NCBI GenBank assembly: GCA_021204025.1
Contig: JAJQAC010000087.1
Span: forward strand, 62,001-126,000
From: Clostridiales bacterium
GTDB lineage: Bacteria > Bacillota > Clostridia > Lachnospirales > Lachnospiraceae
Length of the DNA: 64,000 bases
Direction: 5' to 3'
Positions 17,753 to 26,605 of this stretch are shown here, piece after piece. The translations under genes were made by a program, and so were the position numbers. Position 1 is the first letter of the stretch; the number at the start of each line of letters is the position of its first letter. Under the pieces are notes generated by a model. It was given only the letters and a program-made list of their open reading frames with translations. It ran no database searches and was not told the DNA's origin.

Positions 17753-19306
17753 CTAGCGAATCACAGCCGTAAGTGCAGACAGGCCGTCAAGCACCGGCTG
17801 CGGATGCAGCCCAAAGATCAACATCGCTGTCACAAAAACTGCCAGTGGCAACAGCATCATCCAGTTTGGATCACAGATCTCTTCATAAGGAATAATCCTG
17901 TATCCGGTACCGGAAACACGGTTTTCGGCTTCTGCTGACACAACCGGCGCAAGTCCCAGTTCCTCCTCCGTATAGTTCGGATCCTTAGGCGGAAAAAACG
18001 CGCGGACAGAGATTGTCAGCATATAAATCGCCGTAAGGAGGGCCGAGACCATCAGCGCTGCCACTCCAAGATACCCCAGCAGATTCCGGCTCTCAATCGC
18101 TGCCCGGACCAGATTCCACTTACTGATAAATCCGCATAGCCCCGGCACTCCCATAAGCGCCATCCCACTGATCGTAAATGCCGCAAATACCTTCGGCATC
18201 CGCCGTCCCAGCCCGTCCAGCTGATAAATGTACTCGCGGCCGCTCCGGTATATGACTGCACCCGCACAGAAAAACGCGCAGATCTTCATGACCGCATGAA
18301 AAATCATATGACACAGCCCGCCCATCAAACCAGCCGGAGACATCAGTACCACTCCAAACAGAATATAAGATAAATTGCTGACCGTAGACCAGGCCAGCCG
18401 TCTCTTAAGATGTGTCTCTTTCACCGCGCGGCTGCAGCCATAAACAATCGTGAAAATCACCGGAATCATCACCACCGTCTGCGCCCATGTTCTCTGCAGA
18501 AACTGCGGACCGAAACTGTAATAAGTGACACGCATCAGCGTAAATGCCCCCGCTTTCACCACAGCCACCGCATGAAGCAGCGCGGTCACCGGAGTCGGCG
18601 CCACTCCGGCCTTTGGCAGCCAGCCGGAGAAAGGGAACATCGCCGCTTTCACACTGAACCCAAAGAAACAGAATACATAGATAAGCAGCAGTAAATTGGT
18701 ATGCTCTCCGATCTTCTGCAGATTCAGCACTCCACCCGGGACAAAATCTGCCGTCGTCCCGTAGATCAGAATAAAAATCACACCTATAAACGCAAAGGCC
18801 GCACCACCCAGAGAATAATAGAGATACGTCCGGCTCGCCAGCACTGCCTCCCTTGTCAGCGTATGCATGACCAGCGGCAGTGTCACCAGTGTTAATATCT
18901 CGTAAAAACAGTACATTGTTACCAGATCTTCTGCCAGCGCGATCCCCAGAGTAACGCCAAAGGTAACCGTATAAAACAAAAAGAAGATTACCTCATGTTC
19001 TTCATGCTTCATATATTCAAAAGCGTAGAGCGTCGCAAACGGCCAGAGCGCGGCGATAATTCCTGCAAATACCGTCCCCAGTCCGTCCAGTTTCAGACTC
19101 AGCGTCAGATTACTGGTGAATTCAAATATGACAACGCCCTCCTCCGGCCGATGCAGAAGCAGACAAAATGTCAACGCCGAAGTAGCCAGCACAACGCACT
19201 CAATATAAACCAAACGGCTCTTCCGGCTGTGAAATGGCAGCAGCGGGATCAGAATCCCGCCGGCCACAGGCAGCAGCACCGCAACCGCCAGTCCAATGGC
19301 ATTCAT
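17753..19306 (-). CDS. NuoM/MrpD-like proton-translocating antiporter subunit
   Basis: A 517-residue protein with about fourteen membrane helices. The key charges are kept: Glu in MYCFYEILTL, Lys in SVKAAMFPFSGWLPKAG and Lys in AVVKAGAF. An unusual cytosolic stretch near 440-480 (PPKDPNYTEEELGLAP) precedes the last helix. The start at 19306 (MNAIGLAVA) follows GGAGGAG; the upstream frame extension to 19342 has no site of its own. It lies 16 bases after the preceding antiporter gene. It may sit between the other subunits as in the complex I membrane arm. Confidence 0.85.
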   Translation of the reverse strand: MNAIGLAVAVLLPVAGGILIPLLPFHSRKSRLVYIECVVLATSALTFCLLLHRPEEGVVIFEFTSNLTLSLKLDGLGTVFAGIIAALWPFATLYAFEYMKHEEHEVIFFLFYTVTFGVTLGIALAEDLVTMYCFYEILTLVTLPLVMHTLTREAVLASRTYLYYSLGGAAFAFIGVIFILIYGTTADFVPGGVLNLQKIGEHTNLLLLIYVFCFFGFSVKAAMFPFSGWLPKAGVAPTPVTALLHAVAVVKAGAFTLMRVTYYSFGPQFLQRTWAQTVVMIPVIFTIVYGCSRAVKETHLKRRLAWSTVSNLSYILFGVVLMSPAGLMGGLCHMIFHAVMKICAFFCAGAVIYRSGREYIYQLDGLGRRMPKVFAAFTISGMALMGVPGLCGFISKWNLVRAAIESRNLLGYLGVAALMVSALLTAIYMLTISVRAFFPPKDPNYTEEELGLAPVVSAEAENRVSGTGYRIIPYEEICDPNWMMLLPLAVFVTAMLIFGLHPQPVLDGLSALTAVIR

Positions 19307-19322
19307 TCCGATCTCCTCCTCT

Positions 19323-20813
19323 CTACAGCACGGATGACGCAATCCCGCTCACAAACCGGATCAGCGGATTGGCGAAAATTCCCAGAAGCAGAGTAAGCGC
19401 TGCCAGAATCGCCAGTGGAATCAGCATCATGAGCGGTGGATCCCCCCGATCCGGAAGCGCCGTTACCACAGCCGTGTCTTTCGGGAAAAATCCATCGGTA
19501 ACAACCGGAAGCAGATATCCCGCTGTCAGCAGCGCCGAAAGCAGAAGCACCGCCGGGCCTGCCCAGCCAAAAACACCAACGCCGCCCTCCATCGCCCCCT
19601 GCGCGAGATACCATTTGCTGATAAATCCGCTCGCCGGCGGGATCCCGATCAACGCCAATGACGCGAATGTATAACACCACAGCGTACACGGCATCTTCTT
19701 ACCGATCCCCCGCAGTTCCTCCACCCGCGTCCGGTCTGTCTGAAAAATAAAGACGCCGGCAGTCAGAAAGAGCGCTGACTTGATAATTGCGTGAAAGACC
19801 ACATGAAGCAGCGCGCCCTCCATCGCCGTCTCCGACAGCACCGACAGGCCAAACAGCACATACGAGACCTGACTTACGGTCGAATACGCCAGCCGTTTCT
19901 TAAACACCGGCTCCCGGAAAGCGAGCATCGACCCCATAAATACGGTCAGAAGCGCCAGCGTCATCCAGGCAGTCTGGATCCATGTCCCCCGGATAAAAGC
20001 CGGTCCTGCAATATAATACACGACACGGATCAGCGCCAGTACACCCGCTTTCGCAATGATGCCCGACATAACCGCGGACGCCGGCGACGGCGCCACCGGA
20101 TGAGCAGTCGGCAGCCATGCGTGCAGAGGAAACATACCTGCCTTTGCGCCAAATCCGATCAACATCCCAAAAACAGCAATCATCAGTATCGTCTGATTTT
20201 CCGCCGCCATTGCCTCATTCAGCACTCCGCCCGGTATAAAGGTGAGTGTATCACAACAGCGGTAAAGAAAGAAAATACCAAAGAGTCCCAGATATGCGCC
20301 GCACATCGAATAAAACAAATATTTAAGCGCAGCCATAATCGCTTCATGCGATCCGTTATGCAGCACCAGCGGCATCGACGTCAGCGTCATCAATTCATAA
20401 AACAGATACAATGTAATCAGATTACCGGAAAACGACAGTGCAACCAACACCCCATACACAATCAGATAAAAACCAAAAAATCTGCGCTCCTTCCCTTCGT
20501 GTTCCATATAAACAAAAGAATAAACCCCCACCAGCACCCAGATCAGGCTGATTACGGTAACAAACAGCCGGCTCACATCATCGATATGAAAATATACCGG
20601 AATCCCTCTCATCAATTCAAACCAGGTCAGGCTGTCCGGCCCGGTCCAGGCCACGGTAAGCGCCGCCACTGCCGTAATCAGCAATACGACACCAACCACC
20701 GCATGCAGCGCCCGGAGAGCCGCTTTTCCCGCGTCTCCCAGTACCTCCTGTCCGACAGGAAGCAGTAAAAGGACTCCCACAGCCACCGGCAGAAAAATCG
20801 GTAATAATATCAT
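19323..20813 (-). CDS. NuoM/MrpD-like proton-translocating antiporter subunit
   Basis: A 496-residue polytopic protein of the NuoL/M/N family. It keeps the helix-5 glutamate (YLFYELMTLTS), the helix-7 lysine (GAKAGMFPLHAWLPTAHP) and the helix-8 lysine (IIAKAGVLAL). The start at 20813 (MILLPIFLP) has GGAGG eight bases upstream. The start and stop are within 15-17 bases of those of its neighbours, as expected of one operon. It is closest by eye to the other HPVAP-type subunit (15592-17739), suggesting duplication within the cluster. Confidence 0.85.
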   Translation of the reverse strand: MILLPIFLPVAVGVLLLLPVGQEVLGDAGKAALRALHAVVGVVLLITAVAALTVAWTGPDSLTWFELMRGIPVYFHIDDVSRLFVTVISLIWVLVGVYSFVYMEHEGKERRFFGFYLIVYGVLVALSFSGNLITLYLFYELMTLTSMPLVLHNGSHEAIMAALKYLFYSMCGAYLGLFGIFFLYRCCDTLTFIPGGVLNEAMAAENQTILMIAVFGMLIGFGAKAGMFPLHAWLPTAHPVAPSPASAVMSGIIAKAGVLALIRVVYYIAGPAFIRGTWIQTAWMTLALLTVFMGSMLAFREPVFKKRLAYSTVSQVSYVLFGLSVLSETAMEGALLHVVFHAIIKSALFLTAGVFIFQTDRTRVEELRGIGKKMPCTLWCYTFASLALIGIPPASGFISKWYLAQGAMEGGVGVFGWAGPAVLLLSALLTAGYLLPVVTDGFFPKDTAVVTALPDRGDPPLMMLIPLAILAALTLLLGIFANPLIRFVSGIASSVL

Positions 20814-20826
20814 CGCTCTTTCCTCC

Positions 20827-22332
20827 CTATGCAAACCGTTCCAGTCCCTCCGCCAGGAGCCTGACGACAGGTTCCGAACAGAGTCCCAGAAACAGATTTA
20901 AAATCACAAAACACACCAGCATTGCCGACTTGAGCGGCTGATCCTTGATCCGGATCCGGGTTCCTGACACCTCAAGTCCGGCCCGCCAACCCGGCGTATA
21001 GAGCCGGATCACTGTCTTCATAAAATAAACCGCATTTAAAACCGTACTAACTGCCAGCGCTACAAGTGCCAGAACCAGCTTATGAGTGGTCTCATACGCG
21101 GCCTGAGCAAATAGCAGCTTGGAGATAAATCCGGCAAACGCCGGTGTGCCCACCATCGACAGTGAACCTACGGTAAACGCCATTCCTGCCAGGATATTGC
21201 GGTAGCCCGCCCCGGTCAGTCCCAGGAAGTCCGTCCGGTCATCTGACACATCCGTCAGACCAGACGCCGCCACGAAAAGCAGTGATTTTGTCGCCGCATG
21301 CGACAGGATATGGTACAGGGCCGCGATCATCCCGGCCGTCGTCCCCAGGCCAAAGCCCATATAGATGTAACCGATCTGCGCAACCGACGAGTACGCGATC
21401 ATCCTGCGGATATGATTCTCCTGGATGGCAAAAACCGATCCCAGAATCATACCCATAATACCAAAGACAAACAGAACGTTAATCACCTTGCTCTCCCGGA
21501 TCACGTCAAAGCCGATCACACGATAAAAGATCTTGATCAGCAGGAAAATGTAACCCTTGGATACCAGTGAAGAAAGGATTGCCGACGATGACAGTGTCGA
21601 ATATCCATATGCGTCCGGCAGCCAGGCATGAAACGGAAAAAGCGCGCTCTTGATCGCGATACCGACAGATATCAGGCAGATGGTAATCAGCAGCGGCACA
21701 TGGTACATACCGGACGCTGCCAGCTCCCCCACCGACTCTTTGATATTGCTCATCAGCAGATGGCCGGTCAGATCATACAGAAAACAGATTCCCATCAACA
21801 ACAGGCCGGAACCAAGCAGACTCATGATCATATATCTCATCGCTGCTTCCAGTGTCCGCCCATTCTGCCGGATCATGATCAGACCGCAGGCCGAGATCGT
21901 ATTGATCTCCACAAATACATATGCGGTAAAAAGGTCATTCGTATAAATCAACGCCAGGAGCGAGGAAAGCAGCAGGCCGATCATCGCATAATACAGATTC
22001 TGCTTGGTCGTCTGCACTTCGCGTTCCAGTTCTCTGCGACCGCTGAGCATACACAACAGCATCACGACACAGAAGAAAGATGCCATACATGCCTCCAGCT
22101 GGCCGACACGAATCTCATTGCCCCAGGGAGCCGGGAAGTGACCCATCTGATAAACATAAGACGCACCTGTACTGATCGTAAAATGCAGCACCATCAGAGA
22201 CATTACGCCAATGATCAGAATCACCGCCGTATTAACCCGCCGCGCCGCACCCCGATCCAGGATCGAACAGAGTGGTCCGGAAAAAAGTGCCAGGATAATT
22301 GAGAAAAAGGGAAAGTTCTGAACCAGTTCCAT
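20827..22332 (-). CDS. mrpD: Mrp-type antiporter subunit D
   Basis: A 501-residue protein with about fourteen helices, in the position of MrpD directly after MrpC. Charged transport residues are kept: Glu in AYVFVEINTIS, Lys in AIKSALFPFHAWLPDAYG and Lys in SLVSKGYIF. The DAYGYSTLSSSA segment is MrpD/NuoN-like. Its ATG (22330-22332) overlaps the TGA of mrpC, so translation is coupled. A GTG one codon earlier is possible. It is the first of four large antiporter-type subunits in this cluster; standard Mrp has two (A and D). Confidence 0.87.
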   Translation of the reverse strand: MELVQNFPFFSIILALFSGPLCSILDRGAARRVNTAVILIIGVMSLMVLHFTISTGASYVYQMGHFPAPWGNEIRVGQLEACMASFFCVVMLLCMLSGRRELEREVQTTKQNLYYAMIGLLLSSLLALIYTNDLFTAYVFVEINTISACGLIMIRQNGRTLEAAMRYMIMSLLGSGLLLMGICFLYDLTGHLLMSNIKESVGELAASGMYHVPLLITICLISVGIAIKSALFPFHAWLPDAYGYSTLSSSAILSSLVSKGYIFLLIKIFYRVIGFDVIRESKVINVLFVFGIMGMILGSVFAIQENHIRRMIAYSSVAQIGYIYMGFGLGTTAGMIAALYHILSHAATKSLLFVAASGLTDVSDDRTDFLGLTGAGYRNILAGMAFTVGSLSMVGTPAFAGFISKLLFAQAAYETTHKLVLALVALAVSTVLNAVYFMKTVIRLYTPGWRAGLEVSGTRIRIKDQPLKSAMLVCFVILNLFLGLCSEPVVRLLAEGLERFA

Positions 22333-22709
22333 CACAGTCCCTCCCTGCGCAGCCTTGTAGAAATCTCATCCAGATTCAACGTGTGATACCTCCGGTACAG
22401 ACGGATGGTCAGTGACAGCATCAATGCAGATACAGACACAGAAACAACAATTCCGGTCAGCACCAGTCCGCTCGGAATCGGATTAATATAGGCATCAACA
22501 CTCTGCACACCGTCCACCACGATCGGCGCTTTCCTCCCCGCGATATAACCCTTCAGGGCCAGGAACAGATACACAGCCGTATCCATAATATTCAACCCGA
22601 TAATCTTCTTGATCAGATTATTCTGCAAAAGCAGATTGGAAAATCCAATTCCAAACAGAATCATCGCAACCGCTTCCTCATAGTTATTCATAAGATTAGC
22701 AAGATTCAA
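22332..22709 (-). CDS. mrpC: Mrp-type antiporter subunit C (NuoK-like)
   Basis: A 125-residue protein with three membrane helices, homologous to NuoK. FGIGFSNLLLQNNLIKKIIG and NPIPSGLVLTGIVVS are typical of MrpC. The start is probably the TTG at 22709, because AAAGGAGG lies eight bases before it; the first ATG (22691) is too far from that site. It lies immediately after the MrpB-like gene and overlaps mrpD, so subunit stoichiometry is likely set by coupled translation. Confidence 0.88.
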   Translation of the reverse strand: MNLANLMNNYEEAVAMILFGIGFSNLLLQNNLIKKIIGLNIMDTAVYLFLALKGYIAGRKAPIVVDGVQSVDAYINPIPSGLVLTGIVVSVSVSALMLSLTIRLYRRYHTLNLDEISTRLRREGL

Positions 22710-22710
22710 T

Positions 22711-23664
22711 TCAGTATCCTCCTTTCCGAAACATGCAATAAAACGTATACATGGTTCCGGCGACGACAACGCCGACACAGATATTCAATACGAAAATTAA
22801 TCCGCTGCTCAGAATCGCCCCCGGCGTCCCCAGCGGAATCACGCTCTCAATGCCATTTGCCCCCGTATAAAACGAATAGCACTTCGACAGCGAATAACAC
22901 GCCAGCGCACAGAAGCTCATCACCTGATACGTCCTTGCTGTAAAAAACCGCTCCGTCTTTTCAAAACCGAACGCACACAGATACAGGATCAGGCCCGCGC
23001 CGATGATCGCTCCGCCGGAAAAGCCGCCTCCCGGTCCCAGATGCCCGCATAAAATCACATAAATTCCGAAAATAATGATTGGCGGTACCAGCACCCGCGC
23101 CGCCGTCTGCAGAATGACGTCATTCTTCGGCTCATACATCCGGTCATTGGTCTTGCGTTTACGCTTCTTATCCTGACGCAGCAGAATCAGCACCGTACAG
23201 GTCGCGGTAAACAGCACATGAGACTCACCCAGCGTATCGAACGCACGATAATCAAGAATCATACCCGTCACGATATTCACCGCTCCTGTCTCCTGCAGCC
23301 CACTCTCGATATAACGCGCCGCTACTTCATTATTAACCGGTCGGTCTTCGGCTCCTACCGTCGGCAGCCAGGATACTGCAGTCAGAAGCATCACCACCAG
23401 AATCAGACAGAATAAGACCGCAAAGACCTGATAAAGCCGATGAAATTCACGCAGCCTGACATTGCGGTTCATATCATACACCCGTGATAACATACGTTCC
23501 CGGTCTCCTTCGCGCCGCTCCTTCTCTTCCTGCGATTCTGTAAACGGCTTTTTCGGCTTCATCTCTATCCGGTCAAGGAAAGGGTCCCTGCTGCCATCCG
23601 CCCACTGTTTCAGATGAAAGGACCACGTTTTCTCATATTCTTCCTGTGTTCGCTGTCTGCTCAT
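22711..23664 (-). CDS. mrpB: MbhE-MrpB fusion subunit of the Mrp/Mbh-like antiporter
   Basis: A 317-residue protein made of three parts. The first 65 residues are charged and cytosolic. One or two helices with an MbhE-type segment follow (ETGAVNIVTGMILDYRAFDT, then LGESHVLF), a region found at the C-terminus of MrpA in standard systems. The C-terminal half is an MnhB/MrpB domain with four helices (GHLGPGGGFSGGAIIGAG). The start at 23664 has GGAGG nine bases upstream; the nearby start at 23688 lacks a site. It overlaps the preceding DUF4040 gene by 32 bases. MbhE fused to MrpB, with the MbhD part separate, differs from the common MrpA layout. Confidence 0.87.
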   Translation of the reverse strand: MSRQRTQEEYEKTWSFHLKQWADGSRDPFLDRIEMKPKKPFTESQEEKERREGDRERMLSRVYDMNRNVRLREFHRLYQVFAVLFCLILVVMLLTAVSWLPTVGAEDRPVNNEVAARYIESGLQETGAVNIVTGMILDYRAFDTLGESHVLFTATCTVLILLRQDKKRKRKTNDRMYEPKNDVILQTAARVLVPPIIIFGIYVILCGHLGPGGGFSGGAIIGAGLILYLCAFGFEKTERFFTARTYQVMSFCALACYSLSKCYSFYTGANGIESVIPLGTPGAILSSGLIFVLNICVGVVVAGTMYTFYCMFRKGGY

Positions 23665-24004
23665 GCCCGGCTTCCTCCTTCCCGACATTTTTCTCCGCCA
23701 AAGCAGTGCCCTCTACAGGCACATCTCCTTCATAAATTCCGCCTTCCGGCTCCAGGTCTTCATCTTCGCTCACAATCGCGTGAATTTTTTTCAGTGTCAC
23801 AAAAAAGAGAATACTCGTGATACCCGCTCCTACCGCCGCCTCTGTGATCGCCAGATCCGGAGACTCCAGAAGGATCCAGATGATCGACATGACAAGACTA
23901 TATGACATGTAAATGCAGACCGAGTTGAGCAAATTCTTTGAAACACTGACAGAAACTGCACAAACCAGCAGGAAACCAAGCAGCAGACTCATCAATATCT
24001 GCAT
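23633..24004 (-). CDS. MbhD/DUF4040-type subunit of the antiporter
   Basis: A 123-residue protein with three membrane helices and a charged cytosolic tail. The segment SPDLAITEAAVGAGITS is the family signature (MbhD, DUF4040), equivalent to part of the C-terminal region of MrpA. It lies two bases after mrpG and overlaps the MrpB-like gene. In this cluster the MrpA C-terminal domains are therefore supplied by separate genes. Confidence 0.87.
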   Translation of the reverse strand: MQILMSLLLGFLLVCAVSVSVSKNLLNSVCIYMSYSLVMSIIWILLESPDLAITEAAVGAGITSILFFVTLKKIHAIVSEDEDLEPEGGIYEGDVPVEGTALAEKNVGKEEAGHEQTANTGRI

Positions 24005-24005
24005 C

Positions 24006-24380
24006 TTATTCCTCCTCCTTTTCTCCGTCCTTATATTCCATCTCCAGATCTTTTAATTCCACCTGACGATAGTGATTCTCTCTCTCCTCGTCCGTATCAT
24101 ATTCCAGGCGGGCAATCAGGTGAGAAGATGTCGGAGATGAGAACCAGAGGAACGCCACTACCAGAAACAATTTCAATGACGCAGCATTCACTCCGTTCAT
24201 CACAATCAACCCGACAATGGAAAAGCCAATTCCCAAAGTATCCCCCATCGCTGCCGCGTGCATCCGGTTCAGGACATAACGGAACCGATAGACGCCTATC
24301 ATCTCAATCGCATAAATCCCCAGCCCGCACAACAGTAGAAAACCGCCGATCACGAACCGGACCCATTCCCATGCCGCCAT
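24006..24380 (-). CDS. mrpG: Mrp-type antiporter subunit G
   Basis: A 124-residue protein with three helices. GLGIYAIEMIGVYRFRYVLNRMHAAAMGDTLG matches the MnhG/MrpG pattern, in which a short basic motif precedes a MH(A)A helix. A charged, Glu-rich tail follows (LKDLEMEYKDGEKEEE). It lies five bases after mrpF and two before the DUF4040 gene. It belongs to the membrane antiporter; its own role in the family is structural or unknown. Confidence 0.9.
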   Translation of the reverse strand: MAAWEWVRFVIGGFLLLCGLGIYAIEMIGVYRFRYVLNRMHAAAMGDTLGIGFSIVGLIVMNGVNAASLKLFLVVAFLWFSSPTSSHLIARLEYDTDEERENHYRQVELKDLEMEYKDGEKEEE

Positions 24381-24385
24381 ATTTC

Positions 24386-24781
24386 CTATACTCCTTTCCC
24401 AACATCGGATAGTTCTTCCAGTAGTCCTTCTTTGGCCGCTGCCAGCTTCTTCTGCGCCGCCTGATGTCTCTCCTCACTGGCCTTTCTCTCCAGATAAACC
24501 CCTGTGTAGATCTTTGTCAGGAGAATCACCGCCAGGAAACTAAGCATCGCATAGATCAGGCAGATATCCGCCAGATACCCCTCTTCCAGCATTACAGTCA
24601 GGATCGCAATAATAACCATGACCATCGTTCCCATCATGTTTACCGCCACAACCCGATCCGCCACACGCGGTCCGATGATCGCCCGGATCAGGCAGAGTAC
24701 CAGCATCAACGCCAGAAAAATCAATGCTGCGCCAAATAAAAGCTGATACGCCTGAGTCAGTCCCTCTACGCCTTTACTCAT
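24386..24781 (-). CDS. mrpF: Mrp-type antiporter subunit F
   Basis: A 131-residue protein with three helices; CLIRAIIGPRVADRVVAVNM is the MrpF signature. A helical, Lys/Glu-rich tail of about 35 residues follows the last helix. The start at 24781 has AAAGGAG upstream and overlaps the 3' end of mrpE by eight bases. Longer frames to 24874 run inside mrpE and are not used. Confidence 0.9.
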   Translation of the reverse strand: MSKGVEGLTQAYQLLFGAALIFLALMLVLCLIRAIIGPRVADRVVAVNMMGTMVMVIIAILTVMLEEGYLADICLIYAMLSFLAVILLTKIYTGVYLERKASEERHQAAQKKLAAAKEGLLEELSDVGKGV

Positions 24782-25247
24782 CCTGTCTCCTTTCTTCCAT
24801 ACCACGGAGCATATCGGCAAACACCGACTCATCCATACCCACCGCCAGACTTTCGTCCAGACAGTGTACCACATAATCCGATCCCTCCAGAGAAACGGTA
24901 ATCGTTCCCGGCGTCAGCGTGATCGCGTCTGCCATCAGTGCCCGTGCCGTCGGCGATTCCAGATCTGACCGGAAATGAACCATTACCGGCCTTAACTCTT
25001 CCCTCTCCGACAGAATCATATGAATCACCGTCATATTCGCTTTTACAATCTCAGATACCAGCACATATCCATAATGCAGCATAGCAGGAATGTGCTGATA
25101 CAGATTGATTTCTTTTTTTAAATTATAATCCATAAATTTGCAGGTAAAAGCAAACATAACCGCCGCAATCACGACTCCGAACAGGCAGACCTCCTCAGTC
25201 AGATTTCCGAGAAACACCATCCAGAGGATAAAATACAACAAATACAC
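24774..25247 (-). CDS. mrpE: Mrp-type antiporter subunit E
   Basis: A 157-residue protein with two N-terminal helices and a cytosolic domain; LTPGTITVSLEGSDYVVHCLD is the MnhE/MrpE signature. The start is most likely the GTG at 25247, because AAAGGAG lies seven bases before it and the product then begins at the first helix (YLLYFILWMVFLGN) with the usual family length. In-frame ATG codons at 25277 and 25340 would add a charged leader not seen in the family. It is the first gene of the ten-gene cluster. Confidence 0.88.
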   Translation of the reverse strand: MYLLYFILWMVFLGNLTEEVCLFGVVIAAVMFAFTCKFMDYNLKKEINLYQHIPAMLHYGYVLVSEIVKANMTVIHMILSEREELRPVMVHFRSDLESPTARALMADAITLTPGTITVSLEGSDYVVHCLDESLAVGMDESVFADMLRGMEERRQDE

Positions 25248-25326
25248 CGCAGATCTCCTTTCTACAAATGAGTTCATCTTCACGAATGAAAATTTCTGTT
25301 CATATTCATACAGGCAAACATTTCTT

Positions 25327-25355
25327 ATTGTAGCTTTCAAAGATCATTTCGTCCA
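25327..25355 (-). promoter_or_regulatory. Possible promoter of the antiporter cluster
   Basis: TGGACG (25350-25355) and TACAAT (25327-25332) are 17 bases apart, about 80 bases before the mrpE GTG. The -35 matches four of six consensus positions, so this is tentative. Confidence 0.4.
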
Positions 25356-25380
25356 GTAAAATAATTTTTTGTTACAATTT

Positions 25381-25495
25381 CTTTACCCGGCTCCGACCGT
25401 GCGATCGAGTAGGAGGCGGCTTTTTCGCCTCATACTCGCCGCGCGGGCCGGGTGCGGCATCAGCCGCAAAACTTCCATATCCGGCCGTGCGCATA
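25381..25495. repeat. Dispersed intergenic repeat, copy 1
   Basis: It begins TTACCCGG, holds a hairpin with arms GAGTA-g-GAGGCG (25407-25418) and CGCCTC-a-TACTC (25426-25437) around GCTTTTT, then a GGTGCGGCATCAGCCGCAAA hairpin (25450-25469) and ends near TGCGCATA. Related copies lie at about 53.15 and 58.84 kb. It fills the gap between mrpE and the cell-wall-binding protein gene. No reading frame of note was found in this gap. Confidence 0.8.
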
Positions 25496-25570
25496 TAAAA
25501 AGGACCACCGCTTTATGCGGCAGCCCCTGTTTTAACTGACTTTATCTTTTCGTTTTTTTCGCTTTCTGTG

Positions 25571-26605
25571 TTACGGCACCCACACGCCGTTTGCGTCTAC
25601 ATAATATCCGTCCGGAGTATAAGTACTGGTCAACATCTTACCGGAACTGGTATCACAATAGTAATAAGAACCGTTTGCAGATAAGATCCATCCGGTACGC
25701 ATATATCCAACAGAGTCGAAGCAATACCAGTAACCATCAATCTGCAGCCATCCATTAGTCGGATAACTTCCATCAGACAGTACGTACCACCAGCCGACAC
25801 TGTCCTGTCTCCATCCGGTAGTCACAGCAACAGGACCGGAACTCGGATTGCTGGTTGTCGTAGAAGTGCTGGAACTGCTTGAGCTTGCTGACGAATAATT
25901 GCCGCTCTGGATCTGCGCTAACAGATCGTCATCCACATAGAGAGCATCCGACTCAATCCACTCGCCCTTCTTGGAGCTGCTGATATAAACACGTACCTTA
26001 AAGGTATAGTCACCGGTTCTCGTAATGGAACTTGCGAAATCATAATAGGTATTGGTCGTCGTCACAGCAGAACCGACCGAAGAATCATTCCGATAAACAC
26101 GTACCTGATAATGACCGCTGTTCTCTTCATCCTCCCAGGTCGCTACCGGGCTGTATTCATTCACCCAGTCTACCTCATCCAGTTCATACGTGCCTTCCAG
26201 TTCATCCAGCTTCACCGTAACCTTCAGAGTCGAGTTACTGTCCGAACGGCTGGAACTCACATAATCTGCGTCATCGCCCTTCAGAGAAATCTTGCTGGAC
26301 GACATCGACGCGAAATAATAATCATCATCGGCCTCAATGGTAATCCGGATTCTGGGCGTATCGCCGGCGCTCCATTCGCCATCATCATTGAGAATTTCCA
26401 CATCTGTTACATCACAATTCGAAGATGAAACCGTCGCCGTTACATCGTCCGAATCAGAGTCTCCCACCGCGATACCGGAATCAATCGTAATCGTAAGACT
26501 GGTGATCGCGGTTCTGCTCTCAGCCGCGAATGCACTCCCCGCAAAGGCTGCTGTCAGCATCGCAGCCGCTGTCGTCATCGTCAATGCCTGTTTCCATTTC
26601 TTCAT
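25571..26605 (-). CDS. Secreted cell-wall-binding repeat protein
   Basis: A 344-residue exported protein. Residues 1-28 are a signal peptide (KKWKQALTMTTAAAML then SAFA-AES). The middle (30-240) is Ser/Asp-rich beta structure with no family I recognise. A Ser/Thr linker (SSASSSSSSTSTTTS) follows. The C-terminal 80 residues are three or four aromatic repeats of the choline-binding/cell-wall-binding type (GWRQDSVGWWYVLSDGSYPTNGW cut here: WWYVLSDGSYPTNGW, YWYCFDSVGYMRTGW, YYYCDTSSGKM, YYVDANGVWVP). The start at 26605 follows AAGGAGG; a longer frame has no site. A TATAAT-like box lies at 26720-26725. It probably sits on the cell wall; a substrate or partner cannot be inferred. Confidence 0.85.
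   Translation of the reverse strand: MKKWKQALTMTTAAAMLTAAFAGSAFAAESRTAITSLTITIDSGIAVGDSDSDDVTATVSSSNCDVTDVEILNDDGEWSAGDTPRIRITIEADDDYYFASMSSSKISLKGDDADYVSSSRSDSNSTLKVTVKLDELEGTYELDEVDWVNEYSPVATWEDEENSGHYQVRVYRNDSSVGSAVTTTNTYYDFASSITRTGDYTFKVRVYISSSKKGEWIESDALYVDDDLLAQIQSGNYSSASSSSSSTSTTTSNPSSGPVAVTTGWRQDSVGWWYVLSDGSYPTNGWLQIDGYWYCFDSVGYMRTGWILSANGSYYYCDTSSGKMLTSTYTPDGYYVDANGVWVP

Noticed and set aside
15592-22332. Complex I (nuo) operon
   Set aside because: Only antiporter-type membrane subunits with MrpE/F/G/C/B partners are present; no NuoB, C, D, E, F, G or I homolog occurs.
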